A DNA stretch of 6,741 bases, taken from Nostoc sp. GT001. GTDB lineage: Bacteria > Cyanobacteriota > Cyanobacteriia > Cyanobacteriales > Nostocaceae. Every line of letters begins with the position of its first letter. Positions within the stretch are counted from its first letter, which is position 1. Below, piece by piece: positions 1-6,600 of the stretch. Where the stretch lies: positions 5,991,378-5,998,118 of the forward strand of contig NZ_JAUDRJ010000003.1 of assembly GCF_030382115.1 (NCBI RefSeq). Reading direction: 5' to 3'. Below the pieces are notes generated by a model, which was not told the DNA's origin, searched no databases, and worked only from the letters and a program-made list of their open reading frames with translations. Made by a program: the position numbers and the translations under genes.

Positions 1-55
1 GCCAAATCAAGTATATATAACAATTCCTCAAAGCTAATATTGGTCAAGATAAACA

Positions 56-391
56 ATGGTAATTTTAGTTGTCATAATTAACACCCTGATTTCACTGGTA
101 CTACTCTATGTGGCTTGGCGGGTGTGGCAACTTAAGCAGCAGCTAGCATATATAGCAGATAGGTTAACCACCTATGAAAGTTGTACCAATGCAGCACTGA
201 ATAAAGCACCCGAAAATATTTATCTCAGCCAACAAAATATTTATAACTTACGGCAGAGAAATCAAGCGCTACAAATACAAATTCAACAAGTGCGGCAAAT
301 TATCAGTCTACTTTTGCTAGTACGGCAAATCTGGCAGCGTTATTTTCCGAAGCTAGAGTTAATATCTGGGAAAAGAAAAGTTGCAAAATGA
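56..391 (+). CDS. Small membrane-anchored coiled-coil protein, function unknown
   Basis: This is a 111-residue protein that I do not recognise by name. Residues 2-23 form one strongly hydrophobic segment, a likely membrane anchor, followed by a basic/aromatic stretch (W-R-V-W-Q-L-K). Residues 54-84 are rich in Q, N, L and I with little Gly or Pro, which suggests an amphipathic helix or coiled coil. A short hydrophobic run (about 82-89) and a basic tail (K-R-K near 106-108) follow. The start is well fixed: an in-frame TAA lies at 50-52, only three bases before the ATG, and no other start is available upstream. There is no clear Shine-Dalgarno sequence. An AT-rich TATATATAA run at 12-20 could be a -10 region, but any -35 is at or beyond the window edge. 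The gene converges on psbA. The composition looks like a real small membrane protein, possibly a scaffold or envelope protein, but the function is open. Confidence 0.7.
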   Translation: MVILVVIINTLISLVLLYVAWRVWQLKQQLAYIADRLTTYESCTNAALNKAPENIYLSQQNIYNLRQRNQALQIQIQQVRQIISLLLLVRQIWQRYFPKLELISGKRKVAK

Positions 392-412
392 GTTATGTCA
401 GGTTCACATAAC
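392..412 (+). repeat. Inverted repeat (7-bp stem, 7-base loop) directly after a stop codon
   Basis: GTTATGT (392-398) pairs perfectly with ACATAAC (406-412), starting at the first base after the TGA of the small membrane protein gene. No T-run follows, so it is not a standard intrinsic terminator. It could be a 3'-end stabilising hairpin or a chance palindrome. Confidence 0.4.
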
Positions 413-432
413 ATCACTATCCACATCTGGAT

Positions 433-561
433 TCACAAAATATTCAAAATATTATTAGTGGGATAGTTTCCTGTATAACGACGCTCAAATTCGTAGCGGG
501 TTAAGCGATCGCCACTTTCTAAGGGAGGGATAAAAACGCTATTATTTAAGCTATGTTCCAC
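433..561 (-). pseudogene. N-terminal remnant of a Uma2-family (DUF820) protein
   Basis: A minus-strand reading frame from a GTG at 561 to a TGA at 433 encodes 42 residues. Its residues 11-29 run I-P-P-L-E-S-G-D-R-L-T-R-Y-E-F-E-R-R-Y. From memory of the family, this closely resembles the conserved N-terminus of the many cyanobacterial Uma2/DUF820 proteins (PD-(D/E)XK-like fold), where a P-P-L-E-x-G-D-R-L-T-R-x-E-F-E-R-R-Y block is usually followed by A-M-P-x-L-K-K-A-E-L-I-E-G. Here the similarity stops after the Tyr. The next 13 residues (T-G-N-Y-P-T and onward) are unlike the family and end at a stop. About 150 residues, including all nuclease-core residues, are missing, so this is a broken relic. 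The frame stays open upstream through the terminator hairpin to a TAA at 607-609, and the GTG start is a guess. It includes a HIP1 octamer (505-512). A very short expressed peptide cannot be excluded. Confidence 0.6.
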
Positions 562-570
562 AAAAGCCGT

Positions 571-604
571 AAAAAGCGCCCCCCATTTCTGGAGGGCGCT
601 TTTT
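571..604. terminator. Bidirectional intrinsic terminator downstream of psbA
   Basis: AAAAAGCGCCC (571-581) and GGGCGCTTTTT (594-604) are a perfect 11-bp inverted repeat. After one C/A mismatch the stem gains two more pairs (CC 583-584 with GG 591-592), leaving a six-base loop. The GC-rich core is flanked by A on one side and T on the other, so both strands read as stem plus T-run. It ends psbA on the minus strand, 21 bases past its stop, and can also stop plus-strand transcription from the small gene at 56-391. Confidence 0.9.
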
Positions 605-624
605 ATTTAGCGAATACTTAAGTA

Positions 625-1707
625 TTAGCCGTTGATAGCAGGAGCAGTCATTGCTACAGGAGCAACTTCACCAGCAGCTAAGTCTAAGGGGAAGTTGTGA
701 GCGTTACGCTCGTGCATTACTTCCATACCCAAGTTAGCGCGGTTGATTACATCTGCCCAGGTGCTGATGACGCGACCTTGGGAGTCAATGATTGATTGGT
801 TGAAGTTGAAACCGTTCAGGTTGAATGCCATCGTGCTGACACCCAAGGCGGTGAACCAGATTCCGACGACAGGCCATGCTGCTAAGAAGAAGTGCAGTGA
901 ACGGCTGTTGTTGAAGGAAGCGTATTGGAAGATCAAACGACCGAAGTAGCCGTGGGCTGCAACGATGTTGTAGGTTTCTTCTTCTTGACCGAATTTGTAA
1001 CCGTAGTTAAGGGATTCGGTTTCGGTGGTTTCACGCACCAAGGAAGAAGTTACTAGAGAACCGTGCATTGCTGAGAACAATGAACCGCCGAATACACCGG
1101 CCACACCTAACATGTGGAAGGGGTGCATCAAGATGTTATGTTCTGCTTGGAACACAATCATGAAGTTGAATGTTCCAGAGATACCTAAAGGCATACCATC
1201 AGAGAATGAACCTTGACCGATGGGGTAGATCAAGAATACTGCGGTAGCGGAAGCCAGAGGTGCGCTGTAAGCTACGCAGATCCAAGGACGCATACCTAAG
1301 CGGTAAGAAAGTTCCCACTGACGACCAAGGTAGGCAGCGCAACCGAGCAAGAAGTGTAAAATTACTAACTGGTAAGGACCGCCGTTGTACAACCACTCAT
1401 CTAAGGAAGCAGCTTCCCAGATTGGGTAGAAGTGCAAGCCGATTGCGTTTGAAGAAGGAACAACTGCACCAGAGATGATGTTGTTTCCGTAGATCAAAGA
1501 ACCTGCAACTGGTTCGCGGATGCCGTCGATGTCCACGGGAGGAGCAGCGATGAAAGCAATCACAAAGCAAGTTGTAGCAGCTAGTAGGGTTGGGATCATG
1601 AGAACACCAAACCAACCGATGTAAATACGGTTGTCGGTGCTGGTGATCCACTCGCAAAAGCGATTCCATACGTTAGCGTCAGAGCGCCGTTGTAAGGTTG
1701 TGGTCAT
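625..1707 (-). CDS. psbA: Photosystem II D1 protein (PsbA), Gln130 form
   Basis: D1 is the photosystem II reaction-centre core protein in the thylakoid membrane. With D2 it binds P680, pheophytin, the QB plastoquinone and most of the Mn4CaO5 water-oxidising cluster. The 360-residue length is standard. Visible ligands include Tyr161 (YZ) with His190, His118 and His198 (chlorophyll), His215 and His272 (non-haem iron), Ser264 and Phe255 (QB pocket), and Asp170, Glu189, His332, Glu333, Asp342 and Ala344 (Mn cluster). The 16 residues after Ala344 are the extension normally removed by CtpA. Residue 130 is Gln, as in the D1:1-type form; high-light forms carry Glu. With every ligand intact, this is not a divergent 'rogue' D1. 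The start matches the family N-terminus M-T-T-T-L-Q-R-R. No Shine-Dalgarno lies close upstream of the ATG. Cyanobacteria usually carry several psbA copies; which one this is cannot be told here. Confidence 0.99.
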   Translation of the reverse strand: MTTTLQRRSDANVWNRFCEWITSTDNRIYIGWFGVLMIPTLLAATTCFVIAFIAAPPVDIDGIREPVAGSLIYGNNIISGAVVPSSNAIGLHFYPIWEAASLDEWLYNGGPYQLVILHFLLGCAAYLGRQWELSYRLGMRPWICVAYSAPLASATAVFLIYPIGQGSFSDGMPLGISGTFNFMIVFQAEHNILMHPFHMLGVAGVFGGSLFSAMHGSLVTSSLVRETTETESLNYGYKFGQEEETYNIVAAHGYFGRLIFQYASFNNSRSLHFFLAAWPVVGIWFTALGVSTMAFNLNGFNFNQSIIDSQGRVISTWADVINRANLGMEVMHERNAHNFPLDLAAGEVAPVAMTAPAING

Positions 1708-1740
1708 TGTTTTATAAGTGCAATGGGTTGTTAAATATGG

Positions 1741-1767
1741 AACAAGCGGAGTTTATTTTTGCTTGTT
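1741..1767 (-). promoter_or_regulatory. Probable psbA 5'-leader hairpin
   Basis: AACAAGC (1741-1747) and GCTTGTT (1761-1767) form a perfect 7-bp inverted repeat with a 13-base loop, 34-60 bases upstream of the psbA ATG. It probably falls in the untranslated leader. psbA leaders in cyanobacteria are known to affect mRNA stability and light-dependent translation, but a role for this stem is inference. The rest of the leader is A/T-rich and has no clear Shine-Dalgarno. Confidence 0.4.
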
Positions 1768-1809
1768 GAAATACAGTCTACATTAATTTATTTTGACGCG
1801 ATCTGTGAC

Positions 1810-1839
1810 TTAATACTCTGTAATAAAATACTTTAACAA
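1810..1839 (-). promoter_or_regulatory. Candidate psbA promoter (weak match)
   Basis: On the minus strand, TTGTTA (1839-1834) and TATTAA (1815-1810) are separated by 18 bases and would give a leader of roughly 95-100 bases. Both boxes match the sigma-70 consensus only partly. A TTTACA at 1857-1852 is a better -35 but has no -10 at suitable spacing. The 351-base gap 1708-2058 otherwise holds a HIP1 octamer (1947-1954), a small GGCTT/AAGCC palindrome and A/T-rich sequence. I see no gene in it. Confidence 0.25.
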
Positions 1840-1898
1840 AGCTCATCTAACTGTAAAGTTTTCTACTATAAACAATAGTCATGAAAGTAATGGATTGA

Positions 1899-1911
1899 GG
1901 CTTTTTAAGCC
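1899..1911. repeat. Short palindrome between the MBOAT gene and psbA
   Basis: GGCTT (1899-1903) and AAGCC (1907-1911) form a 5-bp stem around a three-base loop. It lies about 150 bases past the MBOAT stop and about 190 bases before the psbA start. It lacks a following T-run on the minus strand, so it is at best a weak terminator for the MBOAT unit. I found no better one in 1708-2058. Confidence 0.25.
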
Positions 1912-2058
1912 ATTTAAACTACAATCTAGCTATCACTTTCAATGATGCGATCGCCTAGTTTTTTCCTTTACACTTCTTTACAATTTACCATTTAGAAACA
2001 TTTTAAGTCTTGCTGATTTGTAACGAGATAATAAGTTCTATATTGTCTGATAGTCCAG

Positions 2059-3558
2059 TTAAAAATCAAAGTAGATGTAGGGCAAACTGCCTTCAGGAGC
2101 TAATAACCAAACAGCGTAAAAACATAGGGGGACGAAGACAAGCTTAAGAGGCCAGTTAAACTCTAACTTCAGCATTCGATTGAATGCATAGACTACAGTC
2201 ATAAGCGCAGCTAAACCTAGAAGTACCCAAGCGAGTTGGGATTGGCTCATATTTAAGGCTTCTACATAGACTTTTTCAGCAAACTGGGCGTCAGCCGGAT
2301 AACCCCAAAGATGCCGAATTACCAAAGAAGAGTCTTGGAGATTAGGTAGACGGAACCAAATCCAAGAGGTAAAAACCATCAGTTGAGTTAAGAACCAAGC
2401 GACAAAGATACCCAGAGGATTTTGCCAGAATTGTTCTAGATTTTCAGAGCGATCGCTTATAGAATCTGTAAGTCGATGAACCACCAAAGCCAATCCGTGG
2501 AGTATACCCCAAACGACATAACCCAAAGCGGCACCGTGCCAGATACCAGCAATTAGCATCACAAGAAATAAATTCCAGCAGGTACGGACTAAACCCCGAC
2601 GGGAACCACCCAACGGAAAGTAGACATAGTTACGTAGCCAATCTCCCAGAGTCATGTGCCAGCGCCGCCAAAATTCTGAGATATTGGTGCTGAAATAAGG
2701 AAAGTCGAAATTTTCAGGTAGAACCAAGCCGAAAAGCATAGCACTACCACGGGCAATATCTACGTAACCGTTGAAATCTAGATATAATTGCAAGCCATAA
2801 GCGAATGTAGCTAACCAGAGATCCGTACTACCCGCCCGTTGCAAATTACCGAAACATAAATCTACAAAAATTCCCAAGTGGTCTGCAAAAATACCTTTTT
2901 TGACTGCGCCCCTAGCAATCAACCACAGCGCTTCAGCAACTCTATTAGTACTAGGTAATTCTAGTGTATTGAATTGATTTGCTAAGTTGTGATAGCGCGT
3001 AATCGGCCCTGAAATCAGTTTGACGAAGAATAATTTGTATGTAGCAAATTTAAGAAAATTATCAGTAGCAGGGGCACCGCGATAGACATCTATTAAATAA
3101 GCAATACATTCAAAGGTGAAAAATGAAATTCCTAAAGGTGCAATTAATTTAAAAGAGCTATCTGATGAGTTTGTTTGGACATGAAAAACAAACTTGAATA
3201 AAGGGGTAAAATACTTAAAAGCTAATAGCAGTAAAACATTTAGAATTATACCCACCCACAAAACCTTTAGACGGCGACGATTCCAATCAACTTGAGCAAA
3301 TTGCCACTCTTCATTAGAAATTTGCCAGTCAAGAGAATGTTTTCCTGGTGATGTGTTGTTACCAATTTCCAGCCCTATACGGAAATTGATAAACGTTAAT
3401 GCTAATAGTAATGGTATGTATTGAATGTGCAAAGATGAATAGAAAACCAAACTAGCAATTAGCAGCGTCCACAATCGCAATTTATGTTGTGCTAAAGACC
3501 AGTAAATTCCTAATACACTCAATAGGAACAGTCCATAGAAAATTGATATAAAGTTCAT
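2059..3558 (-). CDS. MBOAT-family membrane O-acyltransferase (AlgI-like)
   Basis: This 499-residue polytopic membrane protein has the hallmarks of the AlgI/PatA/DltB branch of MBOAT proteins, which move an acyl group, usually acetyl, across the membrane for transfer to exported glycans. Seen in order: P-L-G-I-S-F-F-T-F-E (141-150), S-G-P-I-T-R-Y-H (183-190), Q-L-Y-L-D-F-N-G-Y-x-D-I-A (257-269), the signature F-W-R-R-W-H-M-T-L-G-D-W-L-R (296-309) with F-P-L-G-G (314-318), then the catalytic histidine His341 in G-I-W-H-G and a second His354 in I-L-H-G. It ends in an aromatic Y-I-Y-F-D-F tail, common in this group. About ten or more hydrophobic segments are present. The start gives an immediate membrane helix, but no Shine-Dalgarno is visible. 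The gene follows the SGNH-domain gene by 97 bases on the same strand, the usual MBOAT-SGNH pairing. The acceptor glycan is unknown. Confidence 0.93.
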   Translation of the reverse strand: MNFISIFYGLFLLSVLGIYWSLAQHKLRLWTLLIASLVFYSSLHIQYIPLLLALTFINFRIGLEIGNNTSPGKHSLDWQISNEEWQFAQVDWNRRRLKVLWVGIILNVLLLLAFKYFTPLFKFVFHVQTNSSDSSFKLIAPLGISFFTFECIAYLIDVYRGAPATDNFLKFATYKLFFVKLISGPITRYHNLANQFNTLELPSTNRVAEALWLIARGAVKKGIFADHLGIFVDLCFGNLQRAGSTDLWLATFAYGLQLYLDFNGYVDIARGSAMLFGLVLPENFDFPYFSTNISEFWRRWHMTLGDWLRNYVYFPLGGSRRGLVRTCWNLFLVMLIAGIWHGAALGYVVWGILHGLALVVHRLTDSISDRSENLEQFWQNPLGIFVAWFLTQLMVFTSWIWFRLPNLQDSSLVIRHLWGYPADAQFAEKVYVEALNMSQSQLAWVLLGLAALMTVVYAFNRMLKLEFNWPLKLVFVPLCFYAVWLLAPEGSLPYIYFDF

Positions 3559-3569
3559 TTTTTAGTCAT
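3555..3569 (-). other. Possible 4-codon mini-ORF overlapping the MBOAT start
   Basis: On the minus strand, ATG-ACT-AAA-AAA-TGA reads from 3569 to 3555. Its TGA overlaps the MBOAT ATG in the sequence ATGA, the geometry seen in translational coupling. It arises from the first heptamer of the adjoining repeat tract and may be a coincidence. Confidence 0.2.
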
Positions 3570-3597
3570 TAGTCATTTGTCATTTGTCATTGAGCAT
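3563..3597. repeat. Heptamer tandem repeat (STRR-like), five units
   Basis: Five consecutive 7-mers on the plus strand: TAGTCAT (3563-3569), TAGTCAT (3570-3576), TTGTCAT (3577-3583), TTGTCAT (3584-3590) and TGAGCAT (3591-3597). Short tandemly repeated heptamers are a known feature of Nostoc, Anabaena and Calothrix genomes. The tract sits only four bases upstream of the MBOAT start codon, in the place where a ribosome binding site would be expected. Confidence 0.85.
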
Positions 3598-3610
3598 TAG
3601 CTTTAGTAAT

Positions 3611-3650
3611 CCCCCTTGTCCCCTTGTCTCCCTGCTCCCCTGCTTCCCAT
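3611..3650. repeat. G/C-skewed octamer-like tandem repeat
   Basis: Read on the minus strand from 3648, the units are GGGAAGCA, GGGGAGCA, GGGAGACA, AGGGGACA and AGGGGG: four degenerate 8-mers and a partial fifth. The coding-sense strand is almost pure purine with C at fixed places. It begins about six bases after the TAG stop of the SGNH-domain gene. With the adjoining heptamers it fills nearly the whole 97-base gap. Confidence 0.7.
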
Positions 3651-3655
3651 ACTTC

Positions 3656-6600
3656 CTACTTCACCGGCCAAGGAATCATCGGATCGTTAGCTAGCTTTTT
3701 CGAGACTTCGTATGCACCAAAACGATTGAGGTGGCTAGGATCGGAAAAGAAATCATTTACTTTTGGCCACTGTTGACTCAAATCACGATAAATAAAGTTG
3801 GGATTAGTAGCCAAACGCAACATATATTGCTGAAATTGTTGCTCATATTGTTTACGCACTGGATCTAAATAATCTGCCGTCAGAGGCATGTTGACAAACA
3901 CTAAGGAGATTTTCTGGGACTGGGTAAACTGAAGCACTTCTTGAAAAGCAGTATCTTGCTGTCCTTCTACTTGGAAAGATTTATAGTCGTTGTCATAATT
4001 TCCGGGAACTCTAGAATGTTTTTGATAGTATCTCGCGGGATTAAAGCGAATAGACAAGGGTAGAAAGCCATCAAAGTCAACGGCTTGCTGGGAAATACTT
4101 TCATCCGAAGTCCCGTCTGTCAACTGTTTTTGTGATGCAACTGCCTGATTCTTACCAAATACGAGCAATTGTTTTTGTAGTAAACTTTTAATTTGGTCGC
4201 GGTTTTGATAGCTAGTAGAAACAGAGGCTAGAGCCTGATTTAACGACTGATTGACGGCTTCATAAGTACTAATCTCCTGTTTTTCTTCCTTTGTCTTTTC
4301 TTCTCCCGAATTTACCGTATTTTCTGGCAAATCATTGCTACTTGCCGTTGTTGGTGTTTTTTGAAATGCTTGTTTATAACCAGCTGATGCAGCCAGCGAT
4401 TTAAAGGTAATATCCTCGCGTCCACCGTTGAAAGCACGCGCACCATCTGCCCAGATAATTATTTTGGGTAGTTCTGATGGTTCTAGTACGTGACGAATCA
4501 CAAAGTCTACAACTTGTGCCGTAGCACCGTTGATCCCGAAGTTAAACACGTCAACATTTGGATAGCCTTGAGTTGCTAAAGCTTTAGAAAGTGCTGCGGG
4601 ATCTACTCCTCTGAGGGCGCGGGAGGAGCCAATAATCAACACGTCCGGGGGACTACCAGTTCTAGCTAAACGCTGTTTATACAGTGCTAGTTGCTCGTCT
4701 AATTGCCTGACATTAAAACTTGGCATCTGCGATCGCGCTGCTAAAAGAATAGCTGTTGCGGTTGCTTTTTCCTTCAGTGGTGCGGCTGCCAAATTATTTT
4801 TTGGGGTATCATCACTCTGGGTAAATTCCGAAGCGTTAAAGACAGAACTCTGATTTGGAGGAGATTTTGTTTTGGAAGTGCTGCTAAAAAATGTTGTTTT
4901 CTCAGTCTGATTTTTCCCAGATGTCAAAGATGCTTTTTGCTCGGAAGACGAAGATGGGAGGGTAACACTAGCGACTTTTGGCGAACTGGGCGTATTACGT
5001 GCAATAATTCGACCCAATACCCAATCGGTTTGGAGGGTGAGTAATAATCCCAGTGTTCCCCAAACTAGAGCAATTTTAATTCCTTGAACATCATGATTAC
5101 GTTCGGCTGGCTCGTTGCTTTCGGTAAATAGCTGGCTTTTCAAGAGGAATTTTCTCGCGGTTGAACTCGCCGTTGCTATCCAATCTCGCGCTACTTCTGT
5201 TACAAAATTTTGAACTTCTTCTGTCGTTAAGTCTGGGCGCAAAATTGGCTCACTAGTCTCAGGTGTTACTAAATCGTTGATGTATATAGAAGTAGCAGCA
5301 AATTCTGGGGTTGCTTCTGGTACTAAACGTTGGCGATATTCAAGATCGACGCCATAATGCCAAAAAGGTTCTTTATTCCCAGCCCGGCGACCGTAGATAC
5401 GTACTCCTATAATACCGGAAATTTTTAACTGACGGATAAACTGCGTAATTTTACTTGCTACTTGTTGCCGCTGTGGACAAACAGGTGCATCACACATAAT
5501 GTGCAATAAACCATTTTTGTTCAGTAGAAGTACGCGAATTCCACCTGTCAATAATCGCCAATCCAAATCAGGATTGAGTAAGCGCTCTATTAAAAATACG
5601 ATCGCTGGTTCATCACCAGTATTTGCCAAATCAAGTGGTGATAGGGCAAAGGCGGGATGGTTTGCTGCGGGTAAAGCCAGCCAATCAATCCAAGTGGGTT
5701 CCTTGTCACCTGCTTTTTGCCCGTATATGGTGGCGGCGAGAATGCCTTGAGGAGCGATCGCTTCTAGTTGCGGTAAAATCGCCTCTAAGCACACTACCTT
5801 GTCTGGAATTGGGGCAGTTCCTAAAGGATCGAAAGCTGGGATACAAAAAATATGTAGCGTTGATTCTTTCAAAGAAACTTGGACACCAACTTTTAATCCT
5901 GATAGTACCTCAGTTAATAATCGAGCGATCGCTTGGATATCTCCCCAACGCGCCCACTCCTTCAGCATTACCTCTGGTGGTGTCAAATCTACCCGCAGCA
6001 GCCAATCAGGGGCAGTTTCGCCGCTCACCTGAGAAACAATTACGGCATCTTGGTAGCCGGAAAGCTTGAGATAACGCAACTTTTGTGCTATGGGTTCGGC
6101 AAGCAACGATGCATCAGGGCTATAACTCGACTGGCAAAATATCCACAGGCGATTTTCTTCTGGCTGAGAATTCTTGGGCTTATATAGCTTAATCTTTACC
6201 TGTATCGATACACCTAACGTACTCAGAGTTTCGCTTAGATATCGAGCGATCGCTTCTGGATTTCCTTGGCGTGCCAAACTTTCGTTAGAGACAATTAGCG
6301 CCCCACCCGGTTGTTTTGATTTTTCCGAGTCTGCTAGCAGTGCTTGTTGCACCTGATCGAGATGCTTATCTATTTGATTCAAGTGAACTCGATGGCACCA
6401 TGAGGGGCGCTGTTCCCCTTTTCTGCGACCATAGACAAATACTTGATATATTGAAGTTTGTTCGCTGCTTGTGAGGATATCTAAGTTTGTTTGCTGTAGT
6501 GCTTGCAGCAAATCAGACAAAGTACGCCAACGCTGCGGACATTCTGTACCTTCACAAAGAATATGAAGGTCATTTCCCCGCAACCGGACTTTCACTCCGA

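Noticed and set aside
392..412. Intrinsic terminator of the small membrane protein gene
   Set aside because: The stem is A/T-rich and has no T-run after it; the hairpin at 571-604 is the convincing terminator.
743..1669. Open frames on both strands within psbA (63-90 codons)
   Set aside because: They overlap the strongly conserved D1 coding sequence in other frames, have basic or odd compositions and no recognisable motif.
625..1707. A divergent or 'rogue' D1, or a far-red form
   Set aside because: All Mn, chlorophyll, iron and QB ligands checked are present and the length and C-terminal extension are standard.
1708..2058. A small gene or RNA in the 351-base gap upstream of psbA
   Set aside because: The sequence is A/T-rich with frequent stops and no tRNA-like or conserved protein pattern; a psbA promoter and leader explain it.
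625..3558. Co-transcription and a functional link between the MBOAT gene and psbA
   Set aside because: The genes are 351 bases apart, psbA genes normally have their own light-regulated promoters, and the functions are unrelated; adjacency looks incidental, although no strong terminator was seen after the MBOAT gene.
3563..3650. A CRISPR array
   Set aside because: Units are 7-8 bases, head to tail with no spacers, which is the STRR type of tandem repeat.
5499..6356. Several plus-strand open frames of 60-148 codons opposite the SGNH-domain gene
   Set aside because: They lie antisense to the repeat-encoding part, overlap one another in different frames and resemble no family; the minus-strand protein has clear internal repeats and motifs.
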